This document shows, in pieces, positions 21,301 through 33,300 of a stretch of DNA of 46,465 nt (the first letter of the stretch is position 1; each line of letters begins with the position of its first letter). A program made the translations under genes and the position numbers. The DNA is from Phoronis australis (taxonomy: Eukaryota; Phoronida; Phoronidae), in contig NMRA01000636.1 of NCBI GenBank assembly GCA_002633005.1, forward strand, positions 4,816-51,280, written 5' to 3'. Under the pieces are notes generated by a model. The model was not told the DNA's origin. It ran no database searches and saw only the letters and a program-made list of their open reading frames with translations.

Positions 21301-24300
21301 GGACGCGGCTTGAAATTTGGGTGATTGGGCGACCGTTAAAGTATATCCCTGTACATGAAATAAAATCATCAAAACACAATGGATTTTGTTGTTTTATAGC
21401 TCTGGTCAAACCCATTAACTTCAGGAAGTTTAACCCATCCAACAATAACTACAACAAGAGCAACGCAGAGCATTGAAATGCGCCCACGAATGCATTGCAA
21501 ATGGTGTGCTTTTAGAGTTATTTGTATCATAAAAATGGCCACCAGATGGCCCAAAAACGTACAATCCACCCAAAAACGGGAACATGCCATATTTCAAAAA
21601 AATGTGTCAAGGAACTTCAGCGAAACAAAGAAAAACATAATAAAATGAAATTGCCAGTGGGCACAGCGTCCGTTGGATCCGACAGAAAGTCATTGTCTCA
21701 TCTGTTGTTATCTTCATTATAAATACACTCACTAAATTTAATAAAGATCCTGCAGTGAGTTTAGGAGATACAGCTATCAACAAAAAAACGAAACTACCAC
21801 TAGGAGGCGTCACAGTAGTCAGTCGCCATCATCAAACGTCCCATTCACACTGAAAACATATACGCCAATTTTTAAACCATCCCTAGAATGATTTTGTTGA
21901 TAGAGGGGTGGACGCCAAAAACAATATTCGAAAACAGCAAAATGACTACCAGGTGGCGCAAACTACATCGATTCCATCCAAAAACAGGAGGATAGTGTCA
22001 CCTCACCAATAGATATTTGAAATGTTATGAAAATCTGTTGAGGACCTTTGAACATACAGAGTTAAATGTAAAAAACTAAAATCGCCACTAGGGAGCACAC
22101 CAGAAGTCAGATCCCTCCGAAAGTTGTCGTTCATAGTCAACATCATAAAAATACACTTGCTAAATTAAGTAAACATCCTTCAAACGGTTTAAGAGACACA
22201 GCCATGAGCGCAAAATATTATAAAATTGCCACTAGGAGGCGCCACAGAAGTGGGAGTCGTCTGAAAGTCATCGTCAGCTGTCCACTTCATGGTAAAAACA
22301 TACATGCCAATTTTCACCATTATTCTGAAAGCGGTTTGGTTGATAGACGAGTGGACGCCAAAAAACAGACTTGAAAACAGTAAGAATGGCCACTAGGTGG
22401 CACAAACTGGCTTGAATCCATCTGAAAACGGAGAGATAGCGTCACCTCATTATCAGATGCCTGTATGCAAAATTTTATGAAAATAAGTTGAGGATACAGA
22501 GGTAAATGTAAAAAAACAAAATTGCCACTAGGTGGCACACCGGTAGTAGGATCCGTTCGAAAGTATGCTCATGCTGTCCGATCCACGGAAGGAATAAATG
22601 TGCAAAATTTCAGTAGTCAGATTTGTCCGAAAGTTGTCGTTGTCCGTTGTCAACATCACATGAATACACTTTCTAAATTTAGTAAAATCCTACGAACGGT
22701 TTAGGAGATACAAGCATAGGCGCAAAAAAAAAACTGCCACTAGGAGGTGCCACAGTAGTCGAAGTAGTGGGAAATTATTGTCAGCCATTCACTTCATATT
22801 AAAAACATACACGCCAATTTTCACAATCATTCTTTGAGCGGTTTGGTTGATAGAGGGGTGGATGCAATGAAAATCCGTTGAGGACTTTTGAAGATACAGA
22901 GGAAGACGTAAAAAAACTAAGGTGCCACTAGGAGGCACACCGGTACTCCGATCCGTCCGAAAGTTTGCTCATGCCGTCCCATCCACGGAAGGAATACATG
23001 TGTACAATTTCACGAACATACGTCAAGGGGTTTTGGAGATAGAGCAGCGGACGCCAGACGGAGATGACGGCCTAATGCGTCCACATATATTATGTGGGCG
23101 CATAAAAATGCGTTTCACGGCCACAGTATCAATGATGTCTTTTAAACCTTTGATATGTAACCATGTTGGTGCATCTCAAACAGTGAAATTGAATATTGTA
23201 CTCATTAGTTAAAACACTGCTTTACGGGGGAATAGCAGTTTGCAGTTTCAAAATCTAAATTAACTGTAGCTGCTTGTCAAATTGCACGACTCACCCTGGT
23301 ACCCGACTCCTTCACTTCTTTCAGATAACTCCATATCTGTGAAGGACTGATGCGACCACAAACAACGATGGAGTCAGGAAGGTCCTGAAAAACAACAAGA
23401 GCAATGCAGAGCATTGATATGCACCCACCGTATTAAGATAAAACTCATTTTCAAACAGTCCACCACACTAGAGTGAGCAAACTAGTGAACTTAAAATTGA
23501 CCTTAAGGGATGCAGTGCTAATCTTCTGAATACTGGCAAAAGCAATGCTGGCATATATTGAGATTGTCAAACAAATTACCACTAGCACTCAGATCTGTTT
23601 GATAATTGATGTCAGTCATGCTCACCAAAGATACTAATTTGTTACGATTCTTCAAGGGCTTTGGTAGATCAAAAGGCCGATATCAAAAGCGAATACTAAA
23701 CTTATAAAATTGCCACTAGGGGTAGACCACAAGTCAGAATTGTTCAAAATGGTCAAGTACTGTTATCTTGTGGATAAAATCTTATCTGCCAAATTTCAAA
23801 TTAAACGATACTTCATCAAACTTGGCAGCAATTGAGGCAAACCCCAAAAAGTAAAACTGCCACTAGGGGGCATAACGGTACGGCACTCATAAACTCAGAA
23901 GTAGACAGATTGCTAAAAATCAGGGTTCCCCCCGTCAGCACAAACCACAATCAATTTCAATGACAGGTGACATATGTGTGGAAGCCAGGATAATCCCGCA
24001 GGCTATCACATGGGATTGAGTTATTCCTGAATTCCTACTTATCATTGAAGTCATCATCTTTAACAAGTGCAACAAAAAGAATTGATGAGTCTATAACTGA
24101 TGCAATGCCAACATAAACTACTGAGGATGCTCATTTATATCATATAACAAAAGAATTTTACAATCTTTTAAAGAAGAATGCATAGACATTGGGTGCAAGT
24201 GGCTAATGCTAGAATGTAATTAAAATGATTTTATTAATAAGTGAATAGCTTTTTTGAAATGTTAGGTAGTCATAATACAAGCTTCCCAATAATCGAAATT

Positions 24301-27300
24301 TGATGCACCCACTGATGACCAACAATACTACAATGTGTCACGTGGACGTCAAAGTTAGATGTTAGTGTGCTAGATATAGGTCTGTAAATGGGTCCAACAA
24401 CAATAAGTATTAAGAGCGATAAAAGCTTTACTGACAACAGACCCTCACTTGACAAGAAGGCATTCAAAAATTACTTATTTCATTGATGGGAAAACATTGA
24501 TACACTAGTTTGACCATGTCGTTCTGCCTAACCATGTCTCAGTGAAATCAATTATGCCCACATTCAGATTCTCAATTAAAATTTGTAAGTCATCAAATGA
24601 TGTTATAAGTGACTTCATTCATACTGTTAATTGACTGACTGAAGCAAACAACAAATGCAAAAACATAAATCGTCCAAGACTAACATTGTAAGAAAAAACT
24701 GCACATTTTCCTTCTTTATTGTCAAGAAAACTGGCCATTTCGTCCACACATAAGAACACCCAGCATGTCACCTAAAAGTAACGCAGTTTTTAATTAAAAT
24801 AAAAAATAGAAAATCACAACTTGTGAGTGACTGAATCTTGTATTTCGTTAACTCACTGTTCGAACAAAGTCGGCAGGGCCCGAGATAGCACTGGCAGTGG
24901 TGAAGAACTTGGTGACCTCTGGCATAAATACAAAACCCTTCCATATAGAAGGGACCTTGCGGTGTTTGTGTAAGTGCAGCTCCCTTGATAAACTAGAGCT
25001 GGAGGGCATGTCACTCATGGGGGAGCTAAAATACCACATTTAACATTCATAACAGTGATGAAGTTGAAATAGTGTATTGCAACAAGATTGTTACTTCGAC
25101 AAAAGAAGCAAATGTAGTAGAAAAATTCTTTTAATGAAGACTTGTTAATCACTCTGGATTTGTAAAAATTACAGCACGCGATGACATAGCAGTCACAATT
25201 TACTAGACGTCCTTCAAAGAATTCTGTTCTACTATACTCAAAATTGGGGAAACATCACCTGTTACACACAAAAGGTCTAAACTCAACCTCCTCAATGTCT
25301 ACTGTCAAGCAAATCAAGTACCTGCTAGTGGAGGACGGCTCCATTGATGGCCCTGGAGAACCTCTTTTCTCTTTTTTCTCCCTATCCCTGTCCTTCTGCT
25401 CCTTGCTATCTCTCACCCTGGCCTTTTTTACCTCTCTATCCTTTGACTCCCAATGTTCATCGTGTTCTGTGCTCACAGTCTTGGCAATCCGCAGCCGTTT
25501 AGGAGGTGGTGCGTCATCCTTAGGCGGTGCCACCTTGCCTGTGCAGATTTTGCAATTGAGGTCAAACAAGTGGGACCTGTGCATAGAGGTTGTATCAGCA
25601 ACGACACTGGTCAGAGGGTCAGGTTCTGCCTTCGTCTTCTCCTTGGTGGATCTAATGGGGCTCTGGAACACAGAGGTTATCTACATGAAAGCAGAAAAGA
25701 TCACAGTGCAAAGGTACAGGGCACATTTTTGGTGCAACTTCATATAAACACACTTGATAAATTTAGTAAAGATCCTGCCGAGTGTTTAAGAGTCACTGCA
25801 TGAGACAGTCACACAATTTGCAATATTCTGGGAACATGACATGTCACGAATTTTAAATTTGATATGCCATAAACGTTGGGGTTAACGCCTATGCTCAGTT
25901 AACCACCAATCTCCTACTTTAGGTGGATTTTTGATTTAACCGCCCACTGCTCGGTTAACCGCCCATCTGCAATTTTTGAAGATTTCCAGTTAAGTGCCCA
26001 CCTCTCGGTTAAGCGCCCATCCCCGACTTTTAAAGATTGAAGACATAGCGCCCAGTGCTACGCAAACGCGCGATTCCCCCACTTTTAGATCGATGATCAC
26101 AACTAGAGTGCAATGACGGCCTCCGAGCCGGCGGTTTGGCAATGTGAATTATAATACAAGTAACAAATTCTTGTCTCGGGTCATGAATTTACTTCAAAAT
26201 ATAATACTTGAACGTTTTGTCACTTTATTTTCTTCCCATGTTCGCAAAGTTTAAGAACCCCGCCGGCCTCAAGGCCTCCGCTTTTAGTGACGCGGTCTGC
26301 CGCGCTGAGTGTCTGTCTGCAGTGCACTAGATAAAACATAAACCGGGTATTCGGAAAAAATCAGGCCAGAGAAATGTGACAGTGGTTTTGCCAACCCTTC
26401 CAATTCGCTTTTGGTAGGAAGCTCTCGTATTTTGAAGAATTTCCATAACTCACAGAAAGATGTCAAATTCTCCCTATTTTGATGAGTGTAATTGCCAGGT
26501 TATCAAGGATGTGTAGCGACCGAACGGACAATGTACCTTGCTGGCCGATTTGCTGTCTCTCGATTTCTGAATTCAAAGGTTGGCAATACCTTACTGGATG
26601 TTTGTGTATCGTCTTGAAGAAATAAAAAACTGCAAGTCAAATTTTGTTTTTCGCTTATTGCATCTCAGACAAGTTGGTAATAGCAGATTTCGCCAAAGTC
26701 GCTGGCGGTTCTTTATAGTACGATTTCTTGTGACAGGCGTAACTGTGAATTATCGTATCCACCTAGCACTTTAGCTTCCCGAATATTTTTGTTTCTGCAT
26801 TGGGCAGTTTCAGCCTGAACAAAATTCTTACCATTCGAGTCTGAGACATCTACGACGTAACTGATTGAAAATTGGCTGCAGTGGTAATGGCGTGCACGCA
26901 GTTAGCTACGGGTATGGAACATCGGGTCCAGTGATCATCGAGCCAGGAAATATTGACATCATAGTTTTAGGTCATTGGAACAGAGGAATATCGTAAAACA
27001 CTGAGTTTTTTGTAACAACAGCTTAAAAGTACAGAGTCGCGCCGGTGTACTCCTTTACGTAGGGCTGTCGCTGTTCTCCTTTGATGTGCGATCTCTGAAG
27101 TGGTACACACGCGTAAGTTCCCACACTCTGGAGTGCATGTTACATTGACAACAACATATGTGATTGACAGGTGACTCATACGTACGCGCGTGCTGAATCC
27201 AGCCACTGTCTTTTGTCACATAAAACAAGACCCATATTGAAAGAGGCCGTTAAATTACTTGACAGCATTTCCAAGCCTAGCGACGGCATATTGCGCGCAA

Positions 27301-30300
27301 ACAGCGGGACCGACCAGTGCCGCAGTGCGATATTGCCGTAGGTGATATTATAATAGAATAATCTGTACATATTGCGTGTAAAATAAATGTGTTTTTCGAG
27401 TTGCTTTATGTTTGCCAGGTAGGCCTATCTATTTTACAACCCCCCCCCAAAATAAACGGCTCGCGTAGGTTGGAATTTCTCGTTGGCAGGTACAAGACGT
27501 CTATAATCTCGGCTCGCATTTCCAAATTTCATGTCGCCAATGCGACCTGCAGTTTGTTATGCTGAGTGCGGAGTCTCGGTTGCAAAACACTGACTCAGAA
27601 AGGACGCGTTGCTGGTTGAAGCTCTTCACTAATTTAGTCGTATAGCCGCGCAAACCAGGGATGCCGGTTACCCGAAGAATTGAGGCTACAACTACGAATT
27701 GTTTTTTACCGACGCAGATACGTGTACGCACTGGTAATTTTTTCCTCGGACTCTACTGTACGCGCTCACTAGACTCATCCCCAGTCATAGTGATANNNNN
27801 NNNNNNNNNNNNNNNNNNNNNNNNNNNNNNNNNNNNNNNNNNNNNNNNNNNNNNNNNNNNNNNNNNNNNNNNNNNNNNNNNNNNNNNNNNNNNNNNNNNN
27901 NNNNNNNNNNNNNNNNNNNNNNNNNNNNNNNNNNNNNNNNNNNNNNNNNNNNNNNNNNNNNNNNNNNNNNNNNNNNNNNNNNNNNNNNNNNNNNNNNNNN
28001 NNNNNNNNNNNNNNNNNNNNNNNNNNNNNNNNNNNNNNNNNNNNNNNNNNNNNNNNNNNNNNNNNNNNNNNNNNNNNNNNNNNNNNNNNNNNNNNNNNNN
28101 NNNNNNNNNNNNNNNNNNNNNNNNNNNNNNNNNNNNNNNNNNNNNNNNNNNNNNNNNNNNNNNNNNNNNNNNNNNNNNNNNNNNNNNNNNNNNNNNNNNN
28201 NNNNNNNNNNNNNNNNNNNNNNNNNNNNNNNNNNNNNNNNNNNNNNNNNNNNNNNNNNNNNNNNNNNNNNNNNNNNNNNNNNNNNNNNNNNNNNNNNNNG
28301 AGGCCCGGCGTCGTTGCGCTCATTGTGATCATCGATCTTTTTCTAAAAGTCGGGGAATCGCGCGTTTCCTTAGCACTGGGCGCTAAATCTTCATTCTTTA
28401 AAAGTCGGGGATGGGCGCTTAACCGAGAGGTGGGCGCTTAACTGGAAATCTTCAAAAATCGCAGGGGGGCGCTTAACCGAGCAGTGGGCGGTTAAATCGA
28501 AAATCCACCTAAAGTAGGGGGTGGGCGGTTAACTGAGCATGGGCGTTAACCCGAACGTTTACGGTATATCAGCATTTGGCGACTTGGCGATAAAGCTCTT
28601 CGAAAAGTTCTACACGTTCCGAGTACGTGTGTCGTGTGGTACTCTGATCATGAGGAAAGATTAACCACCCAGGGCGGTTTTCTGCCGTAATAAGCACCCA
28701 TGTTCAGTTAACCGCCCACCCTGGATTTCTTGAAATTTCACGTTTAAGCACCCATGTCTGGTTAGCCGCCCACCCCCGATTTTTTGAATTTGCCGATTTA
28801 ACTGCCCAGGGCGTTAACCTGAATGTTGACGGTAGTATACATATCACTTGGGGTGAATTAGCTACAAAAAATAAAAATTAGTTCTGTCCTTCGTCACTTT
28901 GTAAATATATAACGAATAACTAAATCGGGTGAAAAATTGGTCATAAGCTCTTGTGCAGGACTGTTGAAAATGCCCTATGTTTCAATGGGAATTAACCCAC
29001 TTCGCAGGCGTTTAAAACCAAAATTTGATGAGTTATACACTACTATCCTTTTTGAAATTGAGAATGCCAAAAATAAATCAGAATGATATATTTTGATATT
29101 TGTACGCCTTGCCTCCACGGTCCAAAAACAGCTACCCATTTAGACCTACATAGAGGCCTATGTAATTCAAGCGCGCAAAATCGCTCACCACCCACACATG
29201 GGTTCTGTGATAGCTACAGCTCTCGTCTTTGACAAGATATCTTTATTTCCATGGACAGCACCGTTTTTAATTCTCGAATTTACACTTTAGCGAAGGCACT
29301 TTCACCTTTTTCATATTGCCACCAATAGAAGGCGGCAAAGCAGAAAATATGAAAAATATGATCCAAATTGGAAGTGAATCGTAATAAAAAAATCATATTA
29401 AATTTCATTTAAGATAACCAGAATTGGTTCGAGCGTTCTTTTAGCGAAATATTGCGTTATTGACATTTATCTAAGAAACGGAATGAGGTTCGCGAAAATA
29501 GGACACGCTCTGAACCAAAATGGCAGCAGCCAGCAATCAGCTGTGTAACTTGCAACAAAGATATTGTCAAATACCTGAAAAGTGTCAACGCACTAGATCA
29601 CTTAGTTGATTGGCAATCTGGCACGAATGGGAGTGTGAGAGACAAAGGAACTGACCAGCCTGTTAGAACAAAATATCATAAGTCCAAAGCACTGTCTGTG
29701 GCAGTATCCAGGTTGTAAGGTGTACGTTTGCAGCCTCAGCAATGCAAAGGATGTTCACCACTCAATCCCAGGATTACGTCAACTTAATAACTTCTCACTT
29801 CAAGGTCAGCTACGTAACAGTCCAAAGTATGGGCTGTATGCAATTACAAAGACTTGTTTTTCTCAGAAATAGTCATACCATCTGAAAACCAGTTTCAGAT
29901 TTATATGTGGTCTAAAACAAAGTTAAATATGTGATGGAATGGAATATTCTTTCTTGATTTTTAAATAGGACTTCAAATCTGATGCTTACAATTAAGTTAC
30001 CTATTTCAACAGGAAAAGTGGTTGCTTGGAAAGCATATGGGATCGGAGATGGGATGGTTTTGGGGAATCCTGCTTCTGAATGCTAACCAGTGGAACTAGT
30101 CGTTGAGGAATGTCATGCTGCATCCTCATTGAGACCTTTCACTAGTTTCAGCAATCAAAAGACAAAGATATTCCTGTGTCCAAAAGATGACTGTAACAGC
30201 ACTTTTGAACTCAAGCAGCAAGTTAGCATGGGCTGGCATGATAAACAGCTAACAGCACTTGGAACATCATCACTACGATGCAGAGAGAAAGTGGGCTGCC

Positions 30301-33300
30301 AAAGTCACTGGTATTGAAGGTGAAGTTCATGATCTAACAGCATCACAAATTCATAAGTTTGACATATAACCTTTGCTATGCATTTTAGTCACTGACTGCT
30401 CCTAGTTGACTTAATTGTCAACATGGAAATGCGCTGTGTGATGTTCTATATTACAACCCAACAAAAAGTGAAGCTGTTGTGCAACATGCTACTCAACAGC
30501 CTATGCAGCCATGGCTTGGACATTCCCACAAATTTAGGCTGGATTTTTTTTGATGTGGAGTAATGTATCAATCAGACTACTCAAACAGCACAACTCTCTT
30601 ACTTATGACCACAGCATTTGGATTCGTAAGCTCATTTTGTAAATTCACAAAACATGGCTACCCATCCAAAAAGCATGGCTCCTGGTGTTGCATCCAGCTT
30701 TGTTACCTATAAACACTCCTCACACACTCTTCCCCGAGTCATGCACATGATTTTGGTTGCCAAAGCTGTGTTTAATTTGTGTGAACAGGGATCGGCTTAC
30801 AATTAGGTGTGTGAGTGGTGTTCACGAGTGTTTGACAATTGTTGTTTTGGTAGCCTGCCAATGGACTAGATAACATATACTATCTTAGTGATTGTTGCAT
30901 TTGCAGGTGTAAAATGCAGGTAGCTAGTACCCAAACAGCAGGAGAGTCATACAGCACAATGGGGTGGGCTCTGAAGTCAGTATAAAGGTCTGAAATAATG
31001 ACTGAAAGCGTAAAAATGTTTTTGACTGTTCAACAAAGGCATGAAAACTGGTCAAAAAAGCAATCCAGTGAGGTGTTCTCAACAAACCAGAACCGCATAA
31101 CACAATCATAGAACTGCTATTAGAATATCTTGAATAGTGTCCATGTCAGTGTTACTGAATTCTTGTTGTGCACCTTATGGTGTGTTTATTGCTATGCAGT
31201 AATATTGCTAGTGACTTTGATTCCATGATATTTTCCGTGAAATTAATTCTCACGCCAAGAGTGTCCCTTTAACAGTCCATTCCAGATAATTTGTTTTCAT
31301 TAATATACAGTACAAGCCAAATGTATTCAGACAAAATAACCCGGAATTCCTTGCCATGAAAGCTGAGGCAAAAGTAGAATTCGTGGTCAAAGTGGTCTTC
31401 CTTTGTGACTGAAAATGAAGGGAAACAGGAAAGTTAGTATGGTGGCTAAGACATTCTATGATTAGCCATCGTAATAATTATTACCATTCATTTTTGCATT
31501 AACAGGACTAGCCATCAAGCGGGGCAAAGCTGATTGTTCGGTCTAATCGCTTTTGTAGTCACCTTTTATGTTCGGCGGACAACAATCCATTGAAAATAAT
31601 TAGGCCTAAGGCTCAGTGGTTAGTTCTATGAGGTCAAACTAGTCAGCAGACACGGTTACGCAGTTCATACAACGGCCGTCTTTTGGGTGGACAGTGAATC
31701 TTTTGGGTGGCCAGAATGTTATTTTCGTAGCACATTTTTCAGTATTCCGTGGGAGTCACGACACTGATCTGACTTAACGACACCAGTCGCAACAAATCTT
31801 TGCATGGAAACGCTTTTGATGACTCTTATTGGTTGTTGTTTATGCATTTCACACTTAGATGAATATTATTGGTTACCGGCCCATCGAGATTGACAGAGTT
31901 CATCTCATTGCCTTATAAGGAGTTTTATTGGCAGCTTACACATTATGTGGTGAATACTCCCTCTGAAAATCTGCCAAGCCGTTTGCAACTCAACATTGGT
32001 AGCGTTCATACGCGAAGTTTGTGGTTTCGGGAAGTAATTCCAAGATTTGGACAGCTATTGACGTCACCGGGTAAAGTTCAAAATATATGTCTCGCGGTTA
32101 GAAATTGTAGCCAAAATCACGTGCTCTCATTGTAAACATATGGCAATATCTCGCGTAATCTCGCAGTCTTGTTTACTTAGCGTGGCCCTTATGTATTGAA
32201 CTCTATCCTGACATCCGTTACCAATTGACATGCACATTCTGCATACTTAGTAATGTCGTCTGCCACGGGAAGGGGTAGAAAGACTGCTGAGGATTATATT
32301 AAAAACCGAGAGATGTTTGACATACTAACTCAGATGCAGATATGACAAATAGTCCAGATCCGGATGGTGGTGATACTGCCGCACTCACTCAATGAATCGC
32401 AAATATTCGTGCCATGAACGGTAGACCGAATTTTTGCCGACCATCAGGCATCAGCATTCTTACAATTCGCTCCAACTTGAGAATAAATGGTTCTCAGCTG
32501 GAAGAATGAGTTTGTGACAATCAAATTTATGGAAATTCCATAGTTGTAAGCATTTGACATCTTTCTAGAAATATTGGTTTTCATCAACAGGCCTAAAAGT
32601 CCAGTCCAAGTAAATGTAAAACGCACGTGAATCGTTTTCCTTACCTAATTTGCATTCATGTTGTGCAATTTTTAGAAGAATTCTGGTAGTGCAGAAGTTT
32701 AATGTTGTACCAACTTCAGAACATCAAATTCAGACAGACAATGCAGGCTGGGGGTATTGACTATAAGACTGCCGTGCAAGACTTTAGACTGAGAGAAAAC
32801 GTAGACGAGACTATCAAGACATAAAACTCTGATTGGCTTTACAAAGACACTTCACTTGGGCTGTATACTTCATGGGAAAATTTTACCTCTATCTTTAGGC
32901 TTTTTGGACTTAGTCGACGTTGATATCACAAGTAGGCCTATTGAGTAAAATATTTCCCCATACTGTTTCAAATGCGCCTGTATAGGCTTCCATTTCAAAG
33001 TCATTGACTAAACAAATGGTTTATGTGATATGTTTGTAAACAAGTCCACCTTTTAAAAATAAAAAGTTGAACAAACGAAGTTATTTGTTTACACTACTGT
33101 GTGTTACTGTTGAAGTGGGTAGGTAAAAATAAGGCACATACTAGCCTACGGGTAAAGTTGACCGCAGCGCGGTTCCGGCATGTTTGTTGCAGTTTTTATG
33201 CATGCGACCTGTTTAGATTTTCAGATGTGGAGAACACTGTAATCTCTCAGGGCTGTTCCAGCAAAATCTGTGTGGGAGGGGGGAAGGCAACTGAAATAAA

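Larger units (their letters stand above)
25866..28568 (+). mobile_element. 2.7-kb foldback element with ~265-bp inverted arms
   Basis: The left arm (25866-26130) and right arm (28300-28568) are inverted copies of each other. Each contains about three ~54-bp subrepeats built on GGTTAACCGCCCA. The outer ends AAACGTTnGGGTTAACGCC match the ends of the 10845-11548 MITE in pattern (ACCGTAnnCGTnCGGGTTA). ATAT lies outside both ends. The centre holds no convincing open frame, and the right arm runs directly into 504 N (27796-28299), so part of the inside is unknown. Confidence 0.75.

Noticed and set aside
18788-23890. Regularly spaced repeats as a possible CRISPR array
   Set aside because: The spacing is ~150 and ~450 bp, monomers are diverged throughout, and the DNA is eukaryotic intron.
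27661-28386. Open frames of 241 and 185 codons spanning the N gap
   Set aside because: They are open only because N codons contain no stops. The flanks have no protein features.
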